Shown here piece by piece: positions 1-11,500 of a stretch of 64,000 nucleotides of DNA. Position 1 is the first letter of the stretch. Every line of letters begins with the position of its first letter. The notes under the pieces are model-generated. The model was not told the origin of the DNA and ran no database searches. It saw only the letters and a list, made by a program, of their open reading frames with translations. The stretch comes from Ancylostoma caninum (taxonomy: Eukaryota > Nematoda > Chromadorea > Rhabditida > Ancylostomatidae). Made by a program: the position numbers and the translations under genes. The stretch lies in NCBI GenBank assembly GCA_037903475.1, contig JBAJFG010000047.1, forward strand, positions 1,898,001 through 1,962,000. The letters are read 5' to 3'.

Positions 1-346
1 GTGCTTAGAACCGGAGAAAATCAAGTAAGTAATCCAATTAATTTTGCCTAGTATGCATAAGTTGCCGAAATGTAGGAATGTCAACGCTGTCCGGTCCAAA
101 ATCGATAAGCTGTGTTTATAGTTCGTCGCGACGCCATCGTCACAACAGGAAACTGTTCAAAAGCGGTCGGTCCTGATTGGAATGAATGCGCGAGCAGTGG
201 TCGCATAACGGTAGTTGTCGTTTACCTTCACGACGCGACGTCACAAATCCCTGCCGCGTTGCGTTTATACTTTTCCATCCAAAGGCGACGCGATGGCGTT
301 GCCAAGGATAGATACTACTTATCGACTTGGTTAGAAGAACGCTTAC

Positions 347-2513
347 CAGCTTCTTGATCTTCGACGGACCAACATTCTTCTTTTGGTCCTTGTCCTCAGC
401 AGGAATGTTCTCCTTCATCTCCTTCTTATTGTCCCTCTTCAAATCATCTTGCTTGCTCTCAGCCGGCTTGTTCAGCGCCGGCTTTGGCGTCACTACCTTC
501 TTTGGCGTGGCCTTCGTGCGCTTTGTTACACTAGCGCGATTTCGAGCAGCCCACACGTGAACGACGCCCTGTTCATCTTGGTCCCTGTAAATAGTAACAG
601 GTTATCTCTAAGTCAACTACGAATTGATGTCGAAGCGCGTACCTCACAAACCGTTTGTTTTTGCTAATAAATTCATCTGCACCAGCCACTTTCCACAATC
701 CAGGCACCGGTGCAACCCGTTTAACTTTTGGCTGAAATTCGTAGATTTTATCGCAAAAAGATGATTTACAGGCCTATTCATAATTGTTTGAAATACCACT
801 TCCTTTCACCTTCCTTATGAACGTTTTTACCAAGGTGGACCCTCCAAACTCGTTTATCACAGTGGAGCTAACAATAAGAGCCCACCACTAGTCTAACCTT
901 AGCCCACAGTTTTTATTCCCTTGGGGTTCGGATGCAAAACTAGGATTACCCATGGTTAACTGTTAACGTACCCGAATTTACCTCTTATCTATTATGCATC
1001 AGCATGTATTCCAAGACATGACCTTCCCTATACCTAGCTGCCAGTGGCGGACGCAGAAAGTGGGCGGGAGGGGGGGCGTGGGAAGAAAAGTGGGGTCTCC
1101 GCCGTTTTGGGGACCCAGACGGAAAATAAAATTAATAATAATATTAATTATAATAATAAACAATAAATAAAAAATATATTAAAAATAATAATAAAAATAA
1201 ACAATTAAAAATAAACTAACACAAGATTTTTATTTGTATTGTAAAGTAATTTCGAAAATTTGGCGACCCATTCTCGGGGGGGGGGCGCGCCCCCCCCGCC
1301 CCCCCCCCCCCTGCGTCCGCCACTGCTAGCTGCTACCAAAGGTAATCATACAGCTAGGTGTGAGATTACAAATCCTTTCTATTATGCATCCGAGTCATGA
1401 ACCCGGATGCATCATTGAGATTAACCAGGGTAAACATGTCGACTACCGTGTAAAAGGTGGACGATCTGAGGTTGATAATGGTTGGGTAATCTTGGTGATG
1501 CGTGCAGCTCCCAATCGCGTATGGGTAATCCAGCGTAAGACCTGTCGATTACCGATTATACAGGGTAATCATTTTGACTCATGTGTTGAAGGTGGGTAAA
1601 TCTGGGGTTATTAACTGTTTACCCTGGTTAACACTAACGATGCATGCGACTCCTGATTGTGTATGGGTAAACATGTGGATGGTTGCGAAGTTAAGAGTAG
1701 ATTTGGAAGGATTAACACATTCACCACGATTAATATCAATTATGCATCCGGGCCTTGATTCTCTCCCAGAAAACCCCTCGATAGCTTCACTCCAACCCAA
1801 GCACCCCCCCCCCTCCCCCTTTCAGAAATGCGCGCATCTCTCCCCCATTCAAATCCATTTATGACAACCACCCCCCCCCCCCCCCCCCGAACAATAAACT
1901 CAGGGGATGATCATTGAGATTACCCAGTGTAAATATGTTGACGCCCGTGTTAAGTAAGGATGGGTAAAGTTGTGGCATCAACATGTTTACTCAGGGCAAT
2001 TCCAATGATGCATGCGGCCTCCGACTCATGAATGAAAACTCCAAAGACTCATGAAACCCATGAGAGTACCCCAGGTAGATCAAGATTGCTTGAAACTTAC
2101 AACTACTAGGAGACTAATGAGCTGAGTATTTCCTACTTTCTCTCTTTGAGGAGTTTCCTTTCCCAATTATACCGCAGTCCTTACCTTATTTGGTTTGAAG
2201 TGAACCACAGCACTGTATTGACTCTCGTCATCCATCATACTTGATGCTTCAGTGGCAGACTGAAATGAGCTAATTCATAGAGATAGCCAGCTTTTCGCAG
2301 ACCACCGCTTATCCCCAAATTTCGTTCTTTGGGCTTGAAAATCATTTAAAGAAGCAACCAAATGAGTTACTCGAGCTGAAAAAGGAAAGAGCGTTCGACG
2401 AAATTCTAGCGGTATTACATAAAAGGTAAATGGATGAAGTGAATCTGCTGATCAGCACCCACCTCGTTGCTGTCTATTTCTACGAAATCGTCTAATGACC
2501 AGCTATCGTTAGA
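347..2513 (-). CDS. Exons 19-22 of the large minus-strand gene (C-terminal acidic then Lys-rich part)
   Basis: Exon 2513-2463 encodes SNDSWSLDDFVEIDSNE and exon 2259-2185 encodes an acidic/Ser piece ending VVHFKPNK. Exon 731-643 encodes VAPVPGLWKVAGADEF, the most domain-like segment of the protein. Exon 584-347 encodes DQDEQGVVHVWAARNRA and then a Lys/Ala/Pro-rich tail of histone-H1-like composition (TPKKVVTPKPALNKP). Acceptors are TTTCAG three times and TTTACAG. Donors are GTGGGT, GTAAGG, GTACGC and GTAAGC. A further 25-base in-phase exon is possible at 250-226 (GFVTSRRE). The gene then leaves the window. Confidence 0.78.
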
Positions 2514-5500
2514 CTGAAACGAGCAGTAGGGTTAAACATGCGTGGAAATAAGAAAGAAAAAGAAAGCAAGGAAACAAGGAAAATTGTGGTATAGTGCATT
2601 ATTTGTTTGTTATGTAAGCATAGTTAATGACTGGAACAATTGCCCTGTAGGTGAATGCGAAAAGGTTACTTTCGACTTTTTTACTTGAACTAGTAGAGAA
2701 TAGCTACTCGATTGTTATTGTAATTTCAGTGCGGGAACAGAATCTGTTACTTTTTGCTATCTATACTATTCACACTGGATATCTTCTTTGGAGCTATGAA
2801 TGAACTTATGCGACCTTTTGTGGGCGGACAGCTGCTGTTGGTGTGGTGGCAGACGGTGGATTAGCGTTCACCGACGGTTTATTCTGGAGGTCTTTCTTCG
2901 TTGGACCGCTAACCTCCACCATAATGACACCTTCTGAAAGGATGTCTAGTAAATATAGATGTCTAATAAATATGATCTGAGGTAATGGTTAAAAAACAAT
3001 CTCCAGAATGTGCTACGCTTTTTTTTCAAAGTTTATACAAGCTGCCATAGCTTTACCAATATGTAGATGAAAATCTCAGCCCGGTGAGCAGGCAGTATTA
3101 ATGTGGTTTCTAATCTTAACGGGTCCAAACCGCTGTTATTGAGCCTGAACTGATAGGTGGTTCGACGGTCTCTAGACTCCGATCATCTACGGAGTTGGAT
3201 GTCTTCAACATTGACATGCGCAAACCACATTTTATTTTACGACAAAAAAAAAAAACTACTTTTAGTCAGTCTGCTGATTGAACCGACTAAACCTTCGATC
3301 CTGTAACATTCACCGAACTAAGTACTCACTCGCGTCTTTAGCTGCTAAGGGAGTCCTGGCGGCCCCAACAGGACCTGCCTGGGACGACTTCGGAGACGTC
3401 ACACCCTCTGGACCGCGCTGCTTGCCAGGAACTACACCTGGTGGACTGACTGAAACATGAGAACGTACGTAATCTGTGCTATGAGGGCCCTTCCAATCGT
3501 GGTTTGTATAAATAGTGCGTGCTTAGTCTACGTATCGCATACGCGTTACCTTCTCAAAAATCACCTTTTAGAATTCTCAGCAAAAAAAAACGCTCCAAAA
3601 CACAGGGCTCCTGATGGTTTTGAGACATTTTGCGTATGCTATTGTTCCCGGTACCTTACGCATATTCTATGATTATACAGACCTCGAAAAAAGTTCCCAA
3701 AGTCAGACTACGTCTTTAAAGAAAGAACGTGTGTTTCTTCACAGGTCCTTTGCTACTCGGTAAAATTATTGCTCGAAAAGCTTTACGATGTCTAACTCAC
3801 CAGCTCCTGTGGGACCGCTGCCGAAAGCTGCATTAGGTCGAGGCCTAAATCTGAACCCATGACATGGTTCCTGTTCTTTCTTCGAGAAAAGACAAGTAGA
3901 TTTCGCTGATTCATAAAGAAGAAAAAAACAGCTCACTGATTAGTAGTATTTTTCAATTCATTCTCTTTTGGAGGTTGATGCTGTGAAGAGTCCAAGGATT
4001 TAGGCTGGAAGTACATTAGTGATAAGATCTGTGGGATAGAATAGCAGAGATTCCCCTTTTAGTACACTCACCATCCCATTGGGCGTTGAACTGATAGGGG
4101 GTACAGCTCCTAAATAAGATTTATTGTGGTTTATTACTAGAATTATTTATAGTTTATTGTTGTTAGAACTTTAAGTTCATTCTTTTTTCTTCGAAAAATT
4201 TTTGGAAGAAGAAGCAAACAGAGAAATAAATAAATTTCCCTGCGAAAGTAGTAATAATGCGATAAAATCGATATTAAAAAGTAGAAGGTGTGTACGCGAT
4301 ACGACAGAACAGTTGTGTAGAAAGGCGAGAGGGCTATCCTATGGTCTTTGAAGAAAGAAAAAGCTTTACAAATGAGCACTCTAACGCCCATGGCTCAGAC
4401 CAATTGCTTCATCTCCTCGATGCGACGCCCAAACAACTCTACAGTGAGCCCATCTCTGACGTGATTTGATCAGAGCTTGAAAGGGCGAAATTGGAACCGA
4501 CTTATCAGGACAAACGTCTATCTACCTTCCAGGAAATTTCCCCAAGGCTACTATTTATCACATCGTACAAGAGCGAATTAGACGGCTATACCTTATTTTT
4601 GATCCATGATGTGCGGGATTACCACATTCGCGACAACGCAGATTTTCCGCTCAGTGCCACTCTGGACCAAAGCGAGTTTCCGCTTGTTCCTCACCAGAAT
4701 TGTGGGAATTAGGGCATACGTATTTGACATGCTGATCACAAATATGCCATCTATTTTATAATACTTGGTAGAAGACTTCTGCAGTGTTAGAGTTTGTATA
4801 CTGTAGAAACTGAGGAAAGACCTTTTGCCTTCAGAATTCAACCAAAAATTGCACAGGAGGTTTATTGTACATCCTGATTTAGAATATGATATTCATTTTC
4901 TACCATACCGCATTACTTTGGGGTTACTGTTATCATCTGTAGGGAAGGTTTGCATCAGAATTCAGCCAAAACTGGGGTTATTTTACACTCTGGTCTCAAA
5001 TATGGCATCCATCTCAGATATGGATCTTAAATTCGTGTTCATCATGTCAAAAAATCCCCACTTGCGAAATTTTCACTGAATTTGGTGAACAAACTGCACC
5101 TACAGTATGCCTACAGTAACCCTGCAGTATTGCGCTACGATACAAAACAAATGTCGAGTTCGTGCTCAGCATGTCAAATAACCTTACCAAAGTTTCACTA
5201 ATTATCGTCACTAAACTGCATCTACAGTACGCTACAGTTAGCATATAGTAACAGTACAATAGCATTTCAACGCTGCTCTACGGTGCAAGATGGATGGCGT
5301 ATTCGTGTTTAGCACGTCATGTAACCCCAAAGTCCAAATTTGCAGTAGATGCTGTGAGAAAATACATCAACGGTATACATGCCTACAGTAACCCTACAGT
5401 ACCGTAGGTAAAATACGGATACCATTCCAGTGTTTAGCGGGTAGAATAACCCCTAGGGCCAGAATTTGGGAAAGTCCCACCTAAGAAAAAGGGGTAAAAT

Positions 5501-8500
5501 ACTGGCGTAAGGAAAGCAAAGTGCCTAGTGCAGATCAAAAGAATTGCCGCGAGACTGAGAGACACTCCTCTTCTTTTCGGCTCATTTCTGGATTTTTTTT
5601 GGTTTTCTTTTTTTTGGCGAATCAGTGATAAAGTTGTTCGGATTTAAAAATTGAGTTGGCAAGACATATTCCATGCAAATTCTCTTAGGCTGGGATTCAT
5701 GAAACAATAACCAAGCAAGCCGACGCTGGTCGGCGTGATTGGTAATCGTATAGACTGCGTGATGCTAGGAGACGCACGACGCGAAAGTTGGTTTGCTGGA
5801 CTGGTTTCGCTTGGTTATGAGTAATGAATCCCAGCCCAAGTTTTATTCTTAGGACACCCTCTCCTTCAAGAATGGGAATGGGAATCTTCGAATTTACTTC
5901 ATAAAATAATTTACAGCCCTGCATTAACTCACTTTCGTTTATTATTATTGTTTTTCTTTCAAATAATAAATTGTTAATATAAGGTGAAGGTCTTGCATAG
6001 AAAATAAAATGGTAAAACTCGTAAAAGAGTGTGACCCATTTGCCCGTTTCGTTTCCTTATGGCGAGGAGGACCTGTCTTTGTTTAATTTAATTTGTTTAC
6101 CTTATTTTAACTTGATTACTTACTTAATATGACGTATATAAGTATAATAATGTGGTACTCTATATTAATACAGACTGCTAAATAGTGAAAAAATAAAAGA
6201 AATGAGAAATTGATCATTTGTTATAAAAATTGATATTTTCACTATTTTTATTTTCCGGGCGCCCGGAGAGGCGGAAACCTCACTTTTTCTTACCTTCTCG
6301 TCCACTCTCTGCGTCCTTCACTGATTCATGAGGATGTCGAGATTTTTGCGCGGTTGTGGCACTTTTGGTTGGCAATACATTTGGCAGGAATTCATGCATA
6401 GCAATAGAATTGGCGAACAGCGTTCGACCAGCTACGATACAATTCCTTTGCTATACAAGCGACGAAGCTCGCCCAATGAATAGTTGAAATAAGAAAGAAA
6501 ATGAAACGAATAGAATGAACTTAGGCAGTGAAAGGCCACAGGTAACGTGGCATGCAGTGGCAAACACGATTGGATCTCACCTTCACATCTGCTCTTTCTT
6601 ACAGGAAAGCAATTAATAGGTTATTGAGATTGTTTCTGCGATCACCACTTTGTTGAACAGACCAAGCTGCAATGTAATGCGCCGAGAGAGCTCTCAGCAC
6701 TTGATTCCATTATTGATCTGTCGAAATGTGCATTTCTAATGTGCATTTCGTACCCTGCTTTTTCCAGTAGAATTTCACACTTTCAAAGAGTATTTTGCGT
6801 CCACAAATTTCATGCAACCTGTGCCGTACCGCGCGAAAAACCCGATACGACAGAAGTACGACAGAAGTGTAGATAGGACGAATGTAATCCCTAGCCATTG
6901 CTGTGCTCTCAAAAATATTACGAATGACTCCCACTTTCTCTTATTAGAAGAACAAGTGCTTTCCAACAGGGCTCTTCTGTAGGAAATTCTCCTCACTTTC
7001 GAAACTGCTCCTTGAAATTGATCAACTTTGCAAAAATTCACCTCTCTCCACTGACGCTTCCTTCCGTCGCCGTCTTCGTCGCTTGGCATCTGCCCTGGTG
7101 AGAGATCGATCAAGTTCTTCTTCGCTCGATGAGCTCTGGGTGTAACCTCGCTGCCTCGAGTTTCGTCGCGCGGCTTAATTCAACACAATCGGTTATTGTA
7201 AAGTAAGCGCATGTGATGTTCGATGGCTTGTGTTCACAAAGTTAGTACGTCAGCGCAGGTACACCAGGAAACACATGGTTCGATTTCACTTTGTGCTTAG
7301 GTATTGGAAAGAATGCTCTGCGACAAAACCATACAGACGTCATACATAGCAAGAAGAAGAGGAAGTGAAATTTAAAGCTTCGAAGATGGGAGGTGAAAGG
7401 TTAATGAAAGAACTTGGAATTTCGGAAGCACACGTAATCCACGATTTATTCTATGTACCAAAGAGTGCGATGCAAAGAATCTTGGTCTTTCTTCAATTTT
7501 TTCAGAAGTTCCTAGTCGGAAGTCCGAAAAAAACTGGAGAAGCAGAAGCTGGAGCCCGACCCACTCTCGATAGTCGATCATAGGTCTGAGGTTATACTCC
7601 ACTTTTATTATAGCACATCGCATTGCCGTCGCAAGATGACATCAATTCCGGTAGTTATCGATTCTCGGAGGAGCATTTCTGACATTGCTGCCACACCAAC
7701 TAGTCGATAATTAATACAATGGTGGCCAATGGTGTTATTGCACTGCAGAAAACGAGACCGCACTGTGCCTTTGACGTGGAGCGGGGTCGTCAGCTATTGG
7801 TGGCATTGCCGCTTCGCCTTCCACCGGCTGACTCTTTATGTGGGAGCATCTCTACATATACTTACGTTTTTATGTCTAAAAGAGGCAATCACAGCACCGC
7901 CCGCCAGCAGCAGCACCCAGCTGGCCTACCGCATCGCGTGGGTGGCGCGACACGGCCTCGCTTCTGCAGTGCAGTAACGATTGACCACCAGGGCATGTTT
8001 CAAAATCAATGTCGACAGGGTGCCGGCGACGTGCTATGCTCTGCGTAGATCGTAGCGACAGGCTAAGACTGCGGTAGCGATATGAACGCTCTGGAACTTT
8101 GCCAGCTCCAAAAATCAACAGCTAACGGGCATTGATAGAATTTTCGTAGTTCTCTGTGTGCATGGATTTGATCAAGAATCTTCTAGTGATCTCGAGGTGC
8201 TATAGCGGTCGCTTTATTACAGCACTTTCGAACACGTACAGTGCCGGCCAGTAATTTTTGCATTGCAGAAAACCATCCATCTAGTCTGCTGTGCCGCATC
8301 ACCTACGCTGCGCGGCAGACCATTTCTACGCTGTGGTTGTCCAGCGTTGCTGGTATTGATGTTTTGCCCATGCTTTTTCGGAATGAAAAAAGTCACGATG
8401 AAAAACGGTGGAAAACAAAGCAAAACATCCATACCAGCAACGCCCGACGACCACAGTGCTGAGCTAGTCTGCCGCGGCGCATAGCTGGTGCGACGCGGCA

Positions 8501-11500
8501 AGCTAGATGTGTGGTTTTTCAAGATGCAAATTGATTGGTCGTCACTACACGCTACATCTGTCTCTTTGTCCTTTGGATCCAAATTAGGCAATGATATGTA
8601 TAAACCCAAGATGCTAGTGTTCCTGGTTCCTGCACAAACATATGTATTTGCGTCGCACAGTGCTCACTTCGTCCCTTACTGGATCTCCGCTTTGGCTTCT
8701 CTGACTCCCTTTCCAGACTGCTTTCACGAATCGACGGATTTTTCGGGGCCGATGACACGCCTGCATGTGGCTTCTTTTCTTCCCGTAACGATTCCTGACT
8801 GAAACAGACATGTGCTTTTCCTTTCTTTTCTATGATTTACAAGCTTCTGATGGAATTTAGATCAGATGGAAGAAAACAAGTGGCTTACCTTGTACTCATC
8901 ACTTCAGGTGTTCTAGATTTTGATATGGGCGGTTTCTCGACCGTAGTAAGAGATTTAAATATTTCATCGCGAGGCCGAATGGGTGAGTAGCTCCTAAATC
9001 ATAGTTCTAGTGGTTCTGTTCTACTACTAGGACTCACTAGTGTTTCATGGTTGATCTTGTTCGTTTCCCATTGATACCTAGTCAAGGTAGCAATAACTTT
9101 GTTCCGGTGTCGGAGGCAACTTTATCTCGTGGCAACACGAGAGCTCATGCCCCAGTATATGGCTTTGCCGGTATGAATAATCCTCTGCTGGTTGCCAAAG
9201 CCAGATCACTCTGGTTCAATGTCGGGGCGCAAAATCACAATTGTATTAATGAGCCTTCGAAATGGATAATATATTCTGAAGCCTTCTAGACTGTGTAAGT
9301 TATAATGGAAATGGATAATATATTCTGAAGCCTTCTAGACTGTGTAAGTCTCGTAGTTGACGGCACCGTCCCAACTTGTTTATGAGATTTTAATATGAAA
9401 GAAACCTCCAGGAGTTCTTGTTCACAAGGTATAAGCGATTCCATGAACTGCCGAAAATCCTTTTCGAGCCCCAAATTGTGGGGAGCTTCGTGGCGGGGCC
9501 AGGGCGGCACCACGGGTTTCCGCTAGAGTTTTAGATTCGAAAATATTTTTCGAGTATTCGAATTTTCGAATTTTTGTGAACCATCGAGTTTTCGAATATT
9601 CGAACTTTCGAATTTTTTGAATCCAGAATTTTCGAATTTTTGAATAAATATTCGAATTTTATTCGATTCGGTCAAAACTCTAATACGTACGTATTACCAG
9701 AGAGACCATCGTCGCCAGCGCCGTAATATTCGCAGAATTGCGGTTTCAAAGCTTCCAAATGCAGTTTCTGGCTTTTAAATGCGTAGTGTGTTTTTGGGAA
9801 AATTGAGATTGAATTGAAAAATTGGACTGAGGTTTCAATTGAGACAGTTCTTTAACGAAAATTGGAAGGTCAAGTAATAGTTGCGAGGCAAATGATTTCA
9901 AAATATTCGAATTTTCGGCCGAAAATATTCGAATATTCGAATTTTCGAGCAATCCCGGGCCCTCGAATTTTCGAATTTTTCGGTACCCCCAAATTTTCGA
10001 ATATTCGAACATTCGAATAAATATTCGAATTTTATTCGATTCGGTCAAAACTCTAGTTTCCGCGCCATGTTCTGCCTTGCTGGTAGCCTATGGAGCACAA
10101 TTCCTATTCTGTTGGGAAATGGATGGTAACTATGGCCCGTAGTAAAAGGTCGTAGTGGTGAGATGAACTCCATAACTCACCACCAAGCTTTAGGCGATGA
10201 TTGCATACCAGCTCACATCCATGGGGTTTAGGATAGCAGATCATCGCCGGCCATGTCACTGCTAGAGCGCACATGTGTGAACAGAGGAGATCATCGCCCT
10301 GTTATAAGTGATCGCCTTCTCATGCTGTAGAAAGAGTGGAAGAGGTGAGTAGACGCAGAGTGAGACGGTCGGGGTAGCTAATTCCGCGTCTACTCGTCCC
10401 ACTTACTAGTATTTCCACAGCATGAAATGGCGAACAGCTCCTAACAGGGACGTGGCTGGTAATGATCTGCTATCCCAAACCCCATGGATGTGAGCTGGCA
10501 TGCAATCATCGCCGAAAGCGTGGTGGTGAATTTTGGAGTTTATCTCAACGCCATGACACTTTACTGCGGGCCTAATTCTCACTGCAGGATAACGCCTGCA
10601 GAAGTGCCTCATCCAGAAATCTCGTCCTTCCGCCTTGGCCCCGTCCACAAGCTCCCCAAAAATTGAGTCTCGAAGGCGGTTTTCCGGCAGTTTTTCGCAG
10701 AATCACGTATATCTTCGTGATCAGCAGCTTCCGGAGATTCGTCTCAGTTAAAAACCCCAGAAAATATTTGGAAGTGGGGCTATTTCTATGAGCAGACATC
10801 TTATCCGTGTGTGTATCAGTGTGGATCCCGTCCTTACGCCAATTGCTGCTCTCCACATAGACTAGGTAAAAAAAAAGATGGACAAACTGTACCTGGACAT
10901 TAGCTCCTTCGGCGGCACCTCCTTTTGGGGTCTAGCGTACGATATAGCAAATGAGGGTGTGTAGGACGTCCGCGCTCTAGGTCCAGCAGCAGTACTGTCT
11001 GTGGAGCTAAGGCGAGATCGATACTAAATATATTATCGATTAGGAAATGAAACACTCAAATCAAAATCAAATAAATCAAAAGAGGTTTGTTTCTCTGTTC
11101 AGGACATTTTTTTGGAGGAGTTATGCGAAATAGTGATGGGGATGGACAATATTCAGGGCTTATCCTTCACAGAGAAACAAAAGATGTAAGCTATAGCTAT
11201 GGTGAAAGCGAAGCAGGTAGTCTCAATACAGGCAAGTTAGACAAATTGGAACTCACACGGGGGAGGAAATCATGCCAGAATCGGCATTCGGGTACCCACA
11301 ACCAGCTGACGTGCAAAACACCGTGATCAAGGGCTGTATCCACAAGCGCGATTCACCCGGATAGAATTTCACGTGAGAACTGCTTGCAAATCTAACGCAA
11401 AACCGAGAAATCTCACAAGAATATAGGTGCAAAATTCGAGCCGGGCACGGATTTGCTGAATACCGCCCTGACAACGCACGGTCACTCACTACGCACCCCA

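Larger units (their letters stand above)
9392..10758. mobile_element. Inverted-repeat DNA element interrupted by two other elements
   Basis: The left end (about 9392-9512, containing CGAGCCCCAAATTGTGGGGAGC) is inversely repeated at the right end (about 10626-10758, containing GGCCCCGTCCACAAGCTCCCC). The arms are about 110-120 bases. Between them lie a TTCGAA-rich hAT-like element (9524-10055) and a foldback MITE (10168-10538). Relatives of the termini occur at 31000-31625 and 57812-57930. Confidence 0.6.

Noticed and set aside
140..556. 138-codon minus ORF
   Set aside because: Only its 5' part is exon 22 of the large gene; a GTAAGC donor at 346 ends the coding part and the rest is intron.
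7876..8118. Overlapping ORFs on both strands at 7720-8118
   Set aside because: The region resembles the arms of the MITE at 11960-12588 and no splice sites support it.
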